Shown piece after piece: positions 40,967-49,793 of a stretch of 64,000 bases of DNA. The translations under genes were made by a program, and so were the position numbers. Positions within the stretch are counted from its first letter, which is position 1, and each line of letters begins with the position of its first letter. The DNA is taken from positions 620,001-684,000 of the forward strand of contig NZ_CP133160.1 in NCBI RefSeq assembly GCF_030913365.1, given 5' to 3'. The notes beneath the pieces were generated by a model. The model saw only the letters and a program-made list of their open reading frames with translations. It was not told the DNA's origin and did no database searches. The stretch comes from Stenotrophomonas sp. 24(2023) (lineage in GTDB: Bacteria > Pseudomonadota > Gammaproteobacteria > Xanthomonadales > Xanthomonadaceae).

Positions 40967-43030
40967 ATGCTCTCAGGCTTCGATGGGCTTCGCTTCTCCC
41001 ACTGGCACCCCGAGATCCGTGACGACGGCGTGGTGGTGCTCAACCTCGATCGTCAGGACAGCAGTGTCAACGCCATGTCGCAGGACGTGCTGCTGGAACT
41101 GGGCGACCTGATCGAGCGCCTGGCCATGGACCCGCCCAAGGGTGTGGTCATCCAGTCGGTGAAGAAGGCAGGGTTCATCGCCGGCGCGGACCTGAAGGAG
41201 TTCCAGGAATTCGACCGCCGCGGCACCGTCAACGATGCCATCCGTCGTGGCCAGGCCACTTACCAGAAGCTGGCCGAGCTGCCCTGCCCGACCGTGGCGG
41301 CGATCCACGGCCACTGCCTGGGCGGCGGCACCGAGCTGGCCCTGGCCTGCCGCTACCGCGTGGCGTCCAATGACAGCAGCACCCGCATCGGCCTGCCCGA
41401 GACCCAGCTGGGCATCTTCCCCGGCTGGGGCGGCAGCGCGCGCCTGCCGCAGCTGGTCGGCGCCCCGGCGGCGATGGACCTGATGCTGACCGGCCGCACG
41501 CTGTCGGCCCCGGCCGCACGCGGCATCGGCCTGGTGGACAAGGTGGTCGCACCGGCAGTGCTGCTCGACACGGCGGTGGCGCTGGCGCTGTCCGGTACCA
41601 CCCGCCCGTTCAAGCAGCGTGCCACCGCTTGGGCCACCAACACCTGGCTGGCCCGCAAGGTGCTGGCCCCGCAGATGGCCAAGCAGGTCGCCCGCAAGGC
41701 CAAGAAGGATCATTACCCGGCGCCCTACGCGCTGATCAGCACCTGGCAGCGCGCCGGCGGCAAGCCGATCCAGGCCCGCCTGGACGCCGAGCGCCGTGCG
41801 GTGGTGAAGCTGGCCAGCACGCCGACGGCGCGCAACCTGATCCGCATCTTCTTCCTCACCGAGCGCCTGAAGGCGCTGGGCAGCGGTGACCACGGCATCC
41901 AGCACGTGCATGTGGTCGGTGCCGGCGTGATGGGCGGCGACATCGCGGCGTGGTCGGCGTTCAAGGGTTTCAACGTGACCCTGCAGGACCGCGAGCAGCG
42001 CTTCATCGACCCGGCCATGGAACGCGCGCAGGCCCTGTTCGCCAAAAAGGTGCGCGATGACAGCAAGCGCCCGGCCGTGGCCGCACGCCTGCGTGCCGAC
42101 CTGGAAGGCACCGGCGTCGCGCAGGCCGACCTGGTGATCGAAGCGATCATCGAGAACCCGGAAGCCAAGCGTGCGCTGTACCAGACGCTGGAACCGGCGA
42201 TGAAGGCCGATGCACTGCTGACCACCAACACCTCGTCGATTCCGCTGGTGGAACTGCGTGACCACATCCAGCGCCCGGCGCAGTTCGCCGGCCTGCACTA
42301 CTTCAACCCGGTGGCGCAGATGCCGCTGGTGGAAATCATCCACCACGACGGCATGGCGCCGGAAACCGAGCGACGCCTGGCCGCGTTCTGCAAGGCGCTG
42401 GGCAAGTTCCCGGTGCCGGTGGCCGGCAGCCCGGGCTTCCTGGTCAACCGCGTGCTGTTCCCGTACATGCTGGAAGCAGCCACGGCCTATGCCGAGGGCA
42501 TTCCGGGCCCGGTGATCGACAAGGCGGCGGTGAAGTTCGGCATGCCGATGGGCCCGATCGAGCTGATCGACACCGTGGGCCTGGATGTGGCCGCCGGCGT
42601 CGGCCGCGAACTGGCGCCGTTCCTCGGCCTGCAGATTCCGGCGGCACTGCAGTCGGTGGAACCGGACAAGCGCGGCAAGAAGGATGGCCAGGGCCTGTAC
42701 ACCTGGGAAAACGGCCGCGCGAAGAAGCCGGAGGTGGCCAGCGGCTACCAGGCCCCGGCGGATCTGGAAGACCGGCTGATCCTGCCGCTGCTGAACGAAG
42801 CGGTGGCGTGCCTGCACGAAGGCGTGGTGGCCGATGCGGACCTGCTCGATGCGGGCGTGATCTTCGGCACCGGCTTCGCCCCGTTCCGGGGCGGCCCGAT
42901 CCAGCACATCCGTGCCACGGGTGCCGATGCGCTGGTCGAGCGGCTGAAGGTGCTGCAGCAGCGCTATGGCGATCGTTTCGCCCCGCGCCCGGGCTGGGAC
43001 AACCCCGCCCTGCGCGAACCGGTGGTTTGA
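40967..43030 (+). CDS. Multifunctional fatty acid oxidation enzyme (FadJ/FadB-like)
   Basis: A 687-residue fusion of enoyl-CoA hydratase and L-3-hydroxyacyl-CoA dehydrogenase. The hydratase part (about 1-200) has the oxyanion loops AGFIAGADLKEF and IHGHCLGGGTELALAC, and catalytic Glu residues in GLPETQLGIFPGWGG. The dehydrogenase part has the NAD motif VHVVGAGVMGGDIAAW (about 315), TNTSSIPL, HYFNPVAQMPLVEII with the catalytic His, and two C-terminal HCDH domains. Length is near FadJ (714). A partner thiolase is not adjacent; the acetyl-CoA acetyltransferase at 13470 is 26 kb away. An intrinsic terminator follows at 43080. Confidence 0.92.
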   Translation: MLSGFDGLRFSHWHPEIRDDGVVVLNLDRQDSSVNAMSQDVLLELGDLIERLAMDPPKGVVIQSVKKAGFIAGADLKEFQEFDRRGTVNDAIRRGQATYQKLAELPCPTVAAIHGHCLGGGTELALACRYRVASNDSSTRIGLPETQLGIFPGWGGSARLPQLVGAPAAMDLMLTGRTLSAPAARGIGLVDKVVAPAVLLDTAVALALSGTTRPFKQRATAWATNTWLARKVLAPQMAKQVARKAKKDHYPAPYALISTWQRAGGKPIQARLDAERRAVVKLASTPTARNLIRIFFLTERLKALGSGDHGIQHVHVVGAGVMGGDIAAWSAFKGFNVTLQDREQRFIDPAMERAQALFAKKVRDDSKRPAVAARLRADLEGTGVAQADLVIEAIIENPEAKRALYQTLEPAMKADALLTTNTSSIPLVELRDHIQRPAQFAGLHYFNPVAQMPLVEIIHHDGMAPETERRLAAFCKALGKFPVPVAGSPGFLVNRVLFPYMLEAATAYAEGIPGPVIDKAAVKFGMPMGPIELIDTVGLDVAAGVGRELAPFLGLQIPAALQSVEPDKRGKKDGQGLYTWENGRAKKPEVASGYQAPADLEDRLILPLLNEAVACLHEGVVADADLLDAGVIFGTGFAPFRGGPIQHIRATGADALVERLKVLQQRYGDRFAPRPGWDNPALREPVV

Positions 43031-43079
43031 GTTTATCGGCCGGGCCTGCGGCCCGGCACCCGCTGGAGCCAAAGCCAGA

Positions 43080-43118
43080 GCCAGAGCCGGAGCAACAGCC
43101 GGCTCTGGCTTTTCTGTT
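43080..43118 (+). terminator. Intrinsic terminator behind the beta-oxidation gene
   Basis: GCCAGAGCCGG, loop AGCAACAG, CCGGCTCTGGC followed by TTTTCTGTTT: a perfect 11-bp stem with a T-rich tail, 49 nt after the stop. The GCAACA loop motif is the same as in the outer arms of composite A, so the terminator appears to be part of the repeat. Confidence 0.8.
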
Positions 43119-43122
43119 TGCT

Positions 43123-43228
43123 GGGTGGGGCGGTGTGGGCTTGCAGGACACGCCGTAAACCCATCCATGGGGGCTCGTAGGCGCCATCCATGGCGCCTGC
43201 GGTCCTGCAAGCCCACACCGCCCCACCC
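43123..43228 (-). repeat. 52-nt-loop hairpin B1
   Basis: Perfect 27-bp stem (43123-43149 with 43202-43228), loop exactly 52 nt. On the minus strand the loop reads CGCA, GGCGCCATGGATGGCGCC (an 8-bp arm with GG tip), TACGAGC, CCCCCATGGATGGGT, TTACGGCGT. The second arm is identical to A2 while the first arm has a different but still complementary stem. Confidence 0.8.
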
Positions 43229-43252
43229 CCGACAGTTTCCCGGTGACGGCGG

Positions 43253-43275
43253 GTAGATCCACGCCATGCGTGGAT
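43253..43275 (+). repeat. SMAG, unpaired
   Basis: GTAGATCCACGCCATGCGTG plus GAT; same head and stem as the copies in A, C and D, but no inverted partner follows within the element. Confidence 0.8.
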
Positions 43276-43350
43276 ACGAGCGAAGCGACCGGCGTTTGAA
43301 TTTGATTTTCTTTTTTCTTTTCCGTGGCTGACGCGCCCGGAAACTGTCGG

Positions 43351-43454
43351 GGCCGGGCGGGTGGGTTGCGCAGGGGCGTGAGCCGCATGGATGCGGCGAC
43401 CGAGCTTACATGGACGTACTTGCAGCGCCCCCTGCGCAGCCCACCCGCCCGGCC
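43351..43454 (+). repeat. 52-nt-loop hairpin B2
   Basis: 26-bp stem (43351-43376 with 43429-43454, one G-T type mismatch), loop exactly 52 nt: CGTGAGC, GCCGCATGGATGCGGC, GACCGAGC, TTACATGGACGTAC, TTGCAGCGC. The stem sequence (GGCCGGGCGGGTGGG...) differs from all other copies. Confidence 0.8.
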
Positions 43455-43594
43455 AACCACGAGACAAGCACCAACCATCCCGCCACGAGGGGCTGCGCCG
43501 TTGGCTGGAACACCCTGTTACCCATACGGGGCATGTCCCCGTCACAGCTGCATGCGATGCTGCGCACTGAATTCCTGCCAGCGAGAACGCCCGC

Positions 43595-44458
43595 ATGACC
43601 ACCATCATCGCCCCGCGCGTCCACGACATCGGCGGCCTCGAAGTCCGCCGCGCCGTGCCCACCCTGCAGGCCCGCAGCATCGGTTCGTTCGTGTTCGTCG
43701 ACCAGATGGGCCCGGCCATCCTGTCCCCCGGCACCGGCATCGATGTGCGCCCGCACCCGCATATCGGGCTGGCCACGGTGACGTACCTGTGGTCGGGGGC
43801 GATCGGCCACCGCGATACGCTCGGTTCGGACCAGGTGATCCGCCCCGGCGATGTGAACTGGATGACCGCCGGCCGCGGCATCGCCCATTCCGAGCGTACG
43901 CCGCCGCCGGAGCGCGAACACGACCATCCGATCCACGGCATGCAGACCTGGGTGGCGCTGCCGAAATCACATGAGGAAATCGCCCCGGCGTTCTATCACC
44001 ATCCGGCCGCCACCCTGCCCGAGCAGCGCCGCAACGGCGCATGGCTGCGGGTGATCGCAGGCCGCGCGTATGGCGAGGAATCCCCGGTGCAGGTGTTTGC
44101 CGACACGCTGAACGTGGCCATCGACCTGGAGCCGGAGGCGGAGATCGACATCGACAACGGCCACCGCGAGCGCGCGCTGTACATCCTGGAAGGCCAGGCC
44201 CAGCTGGATGGCGTGGACGTGCCTGCGCAGCACCTGATCGTGCCCGAGGCCGGCGCGGTGGGCCGCCTGCGCGCGAAGACGCCGGTCAAGGCGATGCTGT
44301 TCGGCGGCGAACCGCTGGATGGCCCGCGCCATCTGTGGTGGAACTTCGTGTCCAGTTCCAAGGAGCGCATCGAACAGGCCAAGCACGACTGGGACGCCGG
44401 CCGTTTCGGCACCATCCCCGGTGATGACAAGGAGTTCATCCCGCTGCCGGCGTACTGA
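43595..44458 (+). CDS. Pirin family protein 1
   Basis: A 287-residue bicupin of the pirin family. The N-terminal cupin metal site is visible in RPHPHIGLATVTYLWSGAIGHRD and in the later HSERTPP; the phrase NWMTAGRGIAHSE is a family hallmark. Pirins bind Fe and some are quercetinases or transcription cofactors; the substrate here is unknown. The family phrase HLWWNFVSSSKERIEQAKHD is near the C-terminus. No other gene shares its strand closely upstream; aqpZ begins 93 nt downstream. A second pirin lies at 46007-46858 on the other strand. Confidence 0.9.
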   Translation: MTTIIAPRVHDIGGLEVRRAVPTLQARSIGSFVFVDQMGPAILSPGTGIDVRPHPHIGLATVTYLWSGAIGHRDTLGSDQVIRPGDVNWMTAGRGIAHSERTPPPEREHDHPIHGMQTWVALPKSHEEIAPAFYHHPAATLPEQRRNGAWLRVIAGRAYGEESPVQVFADTLNVAIDLEPEAEIDIDNGHRERALYILEGQAQLDGVDVPAQHLIVPEAGAVGRLRAKTPVKAMLFGGEPLDGPRHLWWNFVSSSKERIEQAKHDWDAGRFGTIPGDDKEFIPLPAY

Positions 44459-44551
44459 GGCCCCGTCACCACGGCATCTTTACGCGGCCATCACCGGCCC
44501 CACACTCCAATGCGACCGCACGCATCCGCGCGCCTCATTGGAGTGCACGTC

Positions 44552-45271
44552 ATGGGCATGGGCAAACGCTTGGCCGCCGAGTTCCTCGGCACGTTCTGGC
44601 TGGTACTGGGGGGCTGTGGCAGCGCGGTACTGGCCGCCAAGTTCGGCGGCGACGGCAATCCGCTGGGCATCGGCTTCCTCGGCGTGGCACTGGCCTTCGG
44701 CCTGACGGTGGTCACCGGCGCCTACGCGTTCGGCCACGTGTCGAGCGCCCACTTCAATCCGGCCGTCAGCGTCGGCCTGTGGGCCGGTGGCCGCTTCCCG
44801 GCCCGCGACCTGGTGCCCTACCTCATCGCCCAGTGTGCCGGCGGCCTGCTGGCCGGCTTCATCCTGCTGCAGATCGCCTCCGGTGCGCCCGGGTTTGCCA
44901 TCGATGGCAGCCAGGCCGGCGCCTTCGCCAGCAACGGCTATGGCGCGCTGTCGCCGGGCGGCTACAGCGTGGCAGCCGCCTTCCTGTGTGAAGTGGTGCT
45001 TACCGCCGTGTTCCTGGTGGTCATCATGGGCGCCACCCATGGCAAAGCGCCGGCCGGCTTCGCGCCACTGGCGATCGGCCTGGCCCTGACCCTGATCCAC
45101 CTGATCAGCATCCCGGTGACCAACACCTCGGTGAACCCGGCCCGCTCCACTGCCGTGGCCTTCTTCGCCGGCAGCGGTGCGACCGGCCAGCTGTGGCTGT
45201 TCTGGGTCGCCCCGTTGCTGGGCGGACTGATCGGCGGCCTGCTCTACAAATGGGTGGGTAGCGAGCGCTGA
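44552..45271 (+). CDS. aqpZ: Aquaporin Z
   Basis: Inner-membrane water channel of 239 residues with six transmembrane helices. The two NPA half-helices are [16 protein letters not shown] (NPA1) and [15 protein letters not shown] (NPA2); the selectivity arginine follows NPA2. It opens [21 protein letters not shown], as E. coli AqpZ does. A GGAG Shine-Dalgarno supports ATG 44552; an adjacent ATG two codons later is possible. A tandem-repeat hairpin region follows the stop. Confidence 0.95.
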   Translation: MGMGKRLAAEFLGTFWLVLGGCGSAVLAAKFGGDGNPLGIGFLGVALAFGLTVVTGAYAFGHVSSAHFNPAVSVGLWAGGRFPARDLVPYLIAQCAGGLLAGFILLQIASGAPGFAIDGSQAGAFASNGYGALSPGGYSVAAAFLCEVVLTAVFLVVIMGATHGKAPAGFAPLAIGLALTLIHLISIPVTNTSVNPARSTAVAFFAGSGATGQLWLFWVAPLLGGLIGGLLYKWVGSER

Positions 45272-45290
45272 CCCCGGCCATCGTGGCCGG

Positions 45291-45320
45291 CGCTGGCCGG
45301 CGCTGGCCGGCGCTGGCCGG
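45291..45320. repeat. Three tandem CGCTGGCCGG 10-mers
   Basis: Three exact, adjacent copies just after aqpZ, flanked by CCATCGTGGCC on the left and GGCCATGATGG on the right. The flanks pair to close a hairpin about 50 nt long whose interior is the repeat array. It may terminate or protect the aqpZ message. Such arrays vary in copy number between strains. The rest of the 192-nt gap up to the exported protein shows no gene. Confidence 0.75.
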
Positions 45321-45463
45321 CCATGATGGTTTCATGCGTAACCGCGATTTGTGCAGCTGCTCACGTTCCGTTAAGGTCTGGAGCAACGGCCCCCCGGGGA
45401 TGGAGGGCCGGCCACGCACCCGTCATGGGCCGTGGTGCCCACCGACACGCCTCTGGGGGATGC

Positions 45464-45937
45464 ATGAAGTTCGCGTCTGTTCTGTTGTCGAGCCCGCTGC
45501 TGGCGGGCCTGCTGGCCGTGGCCGTCCCGGCACACGCACAAACCGCGGGCAACTGCCCTGCCCTGCCGGCCGACAGCGGCCTGCAATGGCAGCAGCAGTC
45601 GCATGCGGATTTCCTGGTCTGCCGCGCCGCCACCCCCGATGGCCGTGAAGTGCTGAGCCTGATGCTCAGCCAGCGCGATCCTTCCATTCCGTTGAGCCGC
45701 GCCCTGCGCCACGAAAAAGGCAGCTTCGCCGGCGAATCGCTTTACTGGTACCAGCCCGACCTGGGCGGCCAGCAGCCGCCGGGCTATGCCGAACGCCGCA
45801 TCAGCGTGGTCAAGCTGGCCAAGGAGCGCTATGCGCAGCTGGCCCTGTACCCGGGCAACGAAACCGAACTGGGCAGCCTGCTGCAGCTGGTGGGCGGATT
45901 GAACCTCTCCCCTGCCGCCGTCGCCGCCGGGCGCTGA
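45464..45937 (+). CDS. Exported hypothetical protein (157 aa)
   Basis: I do not recognise the family. A clear signal peptide (MKFASVLLSSPLLAGLLAVA, cleavage after AHA) and a mature domain with two cysteines (GNCPALP, FLVCRAA), likely one disulfide. Recognisable stretches are WQQQSHADFLVCRAATPDG, SLYWYQPDLGG and RRISVVKLAKERYAQLALY. GGGGGA precedes ATG 45464. It is convergent with pirin 2. Periplasmic location is expected; the function is unknown. Confidence 0.8.
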   Translation: MKFASVLLSSPLLAGLLAVAVPAHAQTAGNCPALPADSGLQWQQQSHADFLVCRAATPDGREVLSLMLSQRDPSIPLSRALRHEKGSFAGESLYWYQPDLGGQQPPGYAERRISVVKLAKERYAQLALYPGNETELGSLLQLVGGLNLSPAAVAAGR

Positions 45938-46006
45938 GCGGGCACGGGGATGACGGCCTGGCAGCCTCCCCGTCGTCCCGCCCGATCGCCCGGCAACGCC
46001 GGGCCC

Positions 46007-46858
46007 TCAGAACCTGCCTTCCTGGAAATCCACGAAGGCCTGCATCAGTTCCTGCCGCGTGTTCATCACGAACGGGCCGTGGCGCATCACCGGTTCGCGC
46101 AGCGGGCGGCCGGCGACCAGGATCAAGTGCGCGCCATCGCCACCGGCGGACAGGTGCAGCTGTTCACCGCCCCCCAGCACGGCCAGTTCCTGCCGCGCCA
46201 CCGCGCGCGCGTTTTCCTGTTCGCCCACCACCAGCCCGCCTTCGAACACGTAGGCGAAGGCGTTGTGCCCTTCCGGCAGCGTGTACGTCCAGGCGCGGTC
46301 GGCCGCCAGGGTGATGTCCAGGTACACCGGATCGGTGGCCGGCTGCACGATCGGGCCCACGGTGTCGCCCACGCGCCCGGCGATCAGCTTCACCGTCACG
46401 CCGTCGGCCGGCTGCACCACCGGCAGGCGGTCCGGGGCGAATTCCTGGTACTTCGGCGCGGTCATCTTCTCGCGGCCCGGCAGGTTCACCCACAGCTGGA
46501 AGCCGCGCATGCGCCCGCTTTCCTGTTCGGGCATCTCCGAATGCACCAGGCCACGGCCGGCCGTCATCCACTGCACGCTGCCGGGCACCAGCAGGCCTTC
46601 ATTGCCGTGGTTGTCACGGTGCCGCATGCGCCCATCCAGCATGTAGGTGACCGTCTCGAAGCCACGGTGCGGGTGCTCGGGGAAACCGGCGAGGTAGTCC
46701 TCGGCACGGTCGGTACCGAATTCATCCAGCAGCAGGAACGGGTCCAGGTCGGGCAGCGAAGGGCCGCCGATGACACGGGTCAGGCGCACGCCGGCGCCGT
46801 CGGACGTGGGCATGCCACGGATGGTGCGCAGCACGCGCACCGGCTCGGAAAGGCTCAT
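46007..46858 (-). CDS. Pirin family protein 2 (YhhW-like)
   Basis: A 283-residue pirin. The first cupin has GFPEHPHRGFETVTYMLDG and RHRDNHGNEG; the hallmark VQWMTAGRGLVHSEMPEQ follows, so the metal-binding His/Glu set is complete. It resembles quercetinase-type pirins such as YhhW more than pirin 1 does (PHRGFETV). AGGAG lies upstream of ATG 46858. It is divergent from cstA, with a shared 215-nt regulatory region. Confidence 0.9.
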   Translation of the reverse strand: MSLSEPVRVLRTIRGMPTSDGAGVRLTRVIGGPSLPDLDPFLLLDEFGTDRAEDYLAGFPEHPHRGFETVTYMLDGRMRHRDNHGNEGLLVPGSVQWMTAGRGLVHSEMPEQESGRMRGFQLWVNLPGREKMTAPKYQEFAPDRLPVVQPADGVTVKLIAGRVGDTVGPIVQPATDPVYLDITLAADRAWTYTLPEGHNAFAYVFEGGLVVGEQENARAVARQELAVLGGGEQLHLSAGGDGAHLILVAGRPLREPVMRHGPFVMNTRQELMQAFVDFQEGRF

Positions 46859-46975
46859 GGCAACTCCTGTTCGGGGACAGCCCACAAGATGGACGCCACA
46901 CGGATCGCGACCAACCGGCGGCCACGCAACCGATTGTTCCAGCCATGGTGTCCGCAGCGCGTCATGGCGACAGGG

Positions 46976-46993
46976 CGTACGACCAAAGTACTA
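46976..46993. promoter_or_regulatory. GTAC-GACCAAA-GTAC box between pirin 2 and cstA
   Basis: GTACGACCAAAGTACTAC: two GTAC half-sites whose centres are 11 bp apart, one helical turn, 83 nt upstream of the cstA ATG and 117 nt from the pirin ATG. It has the form of a response-regulator binding site. I suspect a link with acetate or carbon-starvation control (CrbS/CrbR-type regulators), but I cannot verify that motif from memory. A TTGACC at 47014 could be a -35. Confidence 0.4.
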
Positions 46994-47073
46994 CCGCTGT
47001 TCAGGCCTCCGCACGTTGACCCTGCCAGGGACACGCGGGACTCTTTGACTGTCTTTCCGGGAGAGAGCACCTC

Positions 47074-49155
47074 ATGAAAGGGTTTTCCAAACTGGGCTGG
47101 GCGCTGCTCGCCCTGCTCGGCGCGTTCTGTCTGGGCACCGTGGCCCTGCGCCGCGGTGAACACATCAACGCGCTGTGGATCGTCGTCGCGGCGGTCTCGA
47201 TCTACCTGATCGCCTATCGCTTCTACAGCCTGTTCATCGCCGACAAGGTGATGCAGCTTGATCCAACCCGGGCCACCCCGGCGGTGATCAACAACGATGG
47301 CCTGGATTACGTGCCGACCAACAAGCACGTGCTGTTCGGCCACCACTTCGCCGCCATCGCCGGCGCCGGCCCGCTGGTCGGCCCGGTGCTGGCCGCGCAG
47401 ATGGGCTACCTGCCCGGCCTGCTGTGGCTGGTGGTGGGCGTGGTGCTGGCCGGTGCGGTGCAGGACTTCATGGTCCTGTTCCTGTCCAGCCGCCGCAACG
47501 GCCGTTCGCTGGGTGATCTGGTGCGCGAGGAAATGGGGCAGATACCCGGCACCATCGCGCTGTTCGGCGCCTTCCTGATCATGATCATCATCCTGGCGGT
47601 GCTGGCGATGGTGGTGGTCAAGGCGCTGGCCGAAAGCCCGTGGGGCATGTTCACGGTGATCGCCACGATGCCCATCGCGATCCTGATGGGCATCTACATG
47701 CGCTACATCCGTCCCGGCAAGATTGGTGAGATCTCGGTGGTCGGCCTGATCCTGCTGCTGGCGGCGATCTGGTACGGCGGCAAGGTCGCCGCCGATCCGG
47801 TGTGGGGCCCGGCCTTCACCTTCACCGGCACCCAGATCACCTGGATGCTGATCGGCTACGGCTTCGTCGCCTCGGTGCTGCCGGTATGGCTGCTGCTGGC
47901 CCCGCGCGATTACCTGTCCACCTTCCTGAAGATCGGCACCATCATCGCGCTGGCCATCGGCATCGTGATCGTGATGCCGGAGCTGAAGATGCCGGCGCTG
48001 ACCCAGTTCGCCGCCAGTGGCGATGGCCCGGTGTGGAAGGGCGGCATGTTCCCGTTCCTGTTCATCACCATCGCCTGCGGCGCGGTGTCCGGCTTCCATG
48101 CGCTGATTTCCTCGGGCACCACGCCGAAGCTGCTGGCCAATGAAGCGCACATGCGCTACATCGGCTACGGCGGCATGCTGATGGAGTCGTTCGTGGCGGT
48201 GATGGCCCTGGTGGCCGCATCGATCATCGACCCGGGCGTGTACTTCGCGATGAACAGCCCGGCGGCGGTGATCGGCCCCGACGCGGTTTCCGCCGCGCAC
48301 TACATCACCAACACCTGGGGGTTCACCATCACCCCTGAGCAGCTGGAAGCCACAGCGGTGGCGATCGGTGAACCGACCATCCTGCACCGCGCCGGTGGCG
48401 CACCGACGCTGGCCGTGGGCATCGCGCAGATCCTGCATGAAGCGATTCCCAGCGGCAGCAACGCGATGATGGCGTTCTGGTACCACTTCGCGATCCTGTT
48501 CGAGGCGCTGTTCATCCTCACCGCGGTCGATGCCGGTACCCGCGCGGGCCGCTTCATGCTGCAGGACCTGCTGGGCAACTTCATCCCGGCGCTGAAGAAG
48601 ACCGAATCGTGGACGGCCAACATCATCGGCACGGCCGGCTGCGTGGCGCTGTGGGGTTACCTGCTGTACACCGGCGTGGTCGATCCGTTCGGCGGCATCC
48701 AGACGCTGTGGCCGCTGTTCGGCATCTCCAACCAGATGCTGGCCGGCATCGCGCTGATGCTGGGCACCGTGGTGCTGTTCAAGATGAAGCGTGACCGCTA
48801 TGCATGGGTGACTGCGGTTCCGGCGGCGTGGCTGCTGATCTGCACGACCTATGCCGGTTTCATCAAGATCTTCGACAGCAACCCGGCGCAGGGCTTCCTG
48901 GCCCAGGCACACAAGTTCCAGGCCGCCATCGCCAGCGACACCATCACCGCCCCGGCCAAGAGCGTGGCGCAGATGAAGCAGATCGTGCTCAATGCCTACG
49001 TCAACACCGGCCTGACCGTGCTGTTCCTGTTCGTGGTGTTCGCGATCCTGGTGTATGCGGTGAAGACGATCGTCGCCGCCCGCCGCGCCCCGCAGCGCAC
49101 GGACAAGGAAACCCCGTACGTGGCGCTCAAGCCGCATGAAATGGTGGACCTGTGA
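47074..49155 (+). CDS. cstA: Carbon starvation protein CstA (pyruvate/peptide transporter)
   Basis: A 693-residue polytopic membrane protein with about 17 predicted helices. It opens with the CstA N-terminus ([20 protein letters not shown]), has the conserved [24 protein letters not shown] segment (here [20 protein letters not shown]), and later [17 protein letters not shown]. coli CstA and its relative BtsT take up pyruvate and peptides under starvation. The Shine-Dalgarno is GGGAGAG. It overlaps the next gene by one base, the usual cstA-ybdD arrangement. Confidence 0.95.
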   Translation: MKGFSKLGWALLALLGAFCLGTVALRRGEHINALWIVVAAVSIYLIAYRFYSLFIADKVMQLDPTRATPAVINNDGLDYVPTNKHVLFGHHFAAIAGAGPLVGPVLAAQMGYLPGLLWLVVGVVLAGAVQDFMVLFLSSRRNGRSLGDLVREEMGQIPGTIALFGAFLIMIIILAVLAMVVVKALAESPWGMFTVIATMPIAILMGIYMRYIRPGKIGEISVVGLILLLAAIWYGGKVAADPVWGPAFTFTGTQITWMLIGYGFVASVLPVWLLLAPRDYLSTFLKIGTIIALAIGIVIVMPELKMPALTQFAASGDGPVWKGGMFPFLFITIACGAVSGFHALISSGTTPKLLANEAHMRYIGYGGMLMESFVAVMALVAASIIDPGVYFAMNSPAAVIGPDAVSAAHYITNTWGFTITPEQLEATAVAIGEPTILHRAGGAPTLAVGIAQILHEAIPSGSNAMMAFWYHFAILFEALFILTAVDAGTRAGRFMLQDLLGNFIPALKKTESWTANIIGTAGCVALWGYLLYTGVVDPFGGIQTLWPLFGISNQMLAGIALMLGTVVLFKMKRDRYAWVTAVPAAWLLICTTYAGFIKIFDSNPAQGFLAQAHKFQAAIASDTITAPAKSVAQMKQIVLNAYVNTGLTVLFLFVVFAILVYAVKTIVAARRAPQRTDKETPYVALKPHEMVDL

Positions 49156-49379
49156 TGAGCACCCAACTGGTTCCCGTCGGCCAGTACCAGACGCACCGCC
49201 GCATCTGGCGGCGCCTGGTGCAGACCGCACGGCTGTGCTGTGGGATTCCCGACTACGACAACTACGTCCGGCACATGCTGGAAAAGCACCCGGACCAGGA
49301 ACCGATGGACTACAAGACGTTCTTCCGCGAGCGGCAGGAAGCGCGCTACGGCGGCCGCAACGGCGGGCGCTGCTGCTGA
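49155..49379 (+). CDS. YbdD/YjiX family protein
   Basis: A 74-residue protein of the DUF466/YbdD/YjiX family that always accompanies cstA or btsT. It has the family core [20 protein letters not shown] and [16 protein letters not shown]. Mutants in E. coli suggest it is needed for pyruvate transporter activity. The ATG overlaps the cstA stop (TGATG); a GTG one codon earlier is in frame. It ends five bases before composite repeat C. Confidence 0.92.
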   Translation: MSTQLVPVGQYQTHRRIWRRLVQTARLCCGIPDYDNYVRHMLEKHPDQEPMDYKTFFRERQEARYGGRNGGRCC

Positions 49380-49453
49380 GGAATGGGTGCCGGGCTTGCA
49401 GCCCGGCACCCGCAGAGGCAACGGCAACTCCAGAAGCTGGCTTACTGAGGGAT

Positions 49454-49555
49454 GCCGGGGCACTGTGGGTTTGCGGGGCCGCCGTGAACCCGTCCATGGG
49501 GGCTTGGTCGCGGCATCCATGCCGCTCACACCCCACAAACCCACAGTGCCCCGGC
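49454..49555 (-). repeat. 52-nt-loop hairpin C1
   Basis: 25-bp stem (49454-49478 with 49531-49555, one mismatch) around exactly 52 nt. On the minus strand the loop reads TGTGAGC, GCGGCATGGATGCCGC, GACCAAGC, CCCCCATGGACGGGT, TCACGGCGG, nearly identical to A2 while the stem is unrelated. Confidence 0.8.
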
Positions 49556-49577
49556 TCTGAAAAATTTCCGGCGACCC

Positions 49578-49600
49578 GTAGATCCACGCCATGCGTGGAT
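49578..49600 (+). repeat. SMAG
   Basis: GTAGATCCACGCCATGCGTG plus GAT, head-to-head with the copy at 49645-49667 across an AT-rich spacer. Confidence 0.85.
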
Positions 49601-49644
49601 GGATCTCAATCGAAATCGAATATTTCGAGAATTCATCGAAGAGC

Positions 49645-49667
49645 ATCCACGCATGGCGTGGATCTAC
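49645..49667 (-). repeat. SMAG, inverted partner
   Basis: ATCCACGCATGGCGTGGATC plus TAC on the plus strand. The spacer contains ATCGAAATCGAATATTTCG, the reverse complement of the spacer type in A and D, so the spacer lies in the opposite orientation here. Confidence 0.85.
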
Positions 49668-49691
49668 AACAGATCGCGGGAAACTGTCGAA

Positions 49692-49793
49692 GGCGGGGTG
49701 GGTCCGGTTGCGGGGGCGTGAGCCGCATGGATGCGGCGACCGAGGCTACAGGGACGTACGTGCGCCGTCCCCCGCAACCGGACCCACCCCGCC
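49692..49793 (+). repeat. 52-nt-loop hairpin C2
   Basis: Perfect 25-bp stem (49692-49716 with 49769-49793), loop exactly 52 nt: CGTGAGC, GCCGCATGGATGCGGC, GACCGAGGC, TACAGGGACGTACG, TGCGCCGT. The left stem arm is identical to that of A2; the right arm differs from A2 by the single base that makes this stem perfect. Confidence 0.8.

Larger units (their letters stand above)
43039..43460. repeat. Composite palindromic repeat B (one SMAG, two 52-nt-loop hairpins)
   Basis: The intergenic stretch 43031-43594 contains a composite element like A but lopsided. It has a tail hairpin GCCGGGC/GCCCGGC (43039-43057), a terminator hairpin (43080-43109), a 27-bp stem hairpin with 52-nt loop (43123-43228), one SMAG (43253-43275), a pyrimidine-rich stretch in place of the second SMAG (43297-43323), and a 26-bp stem hairpin with 52-nt loop (43351-43454). 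The motifs next to the hairpins, GACAGTTTCCCGG and GGAAACTGTCGGG, are an inverted pair. The last ~130 nt before the pirin gene show nothing recognisable. Confidence 0.8.

Noticed and set aside
46855..49587. A 910-codon open frame on the minus strand across cstA
   Set aside because: It is antisense to a clearly conserved transporter, is rich in His/Arg/Gln/Gly as expected from the GC-rich third-codon shadow, and shows no domain.
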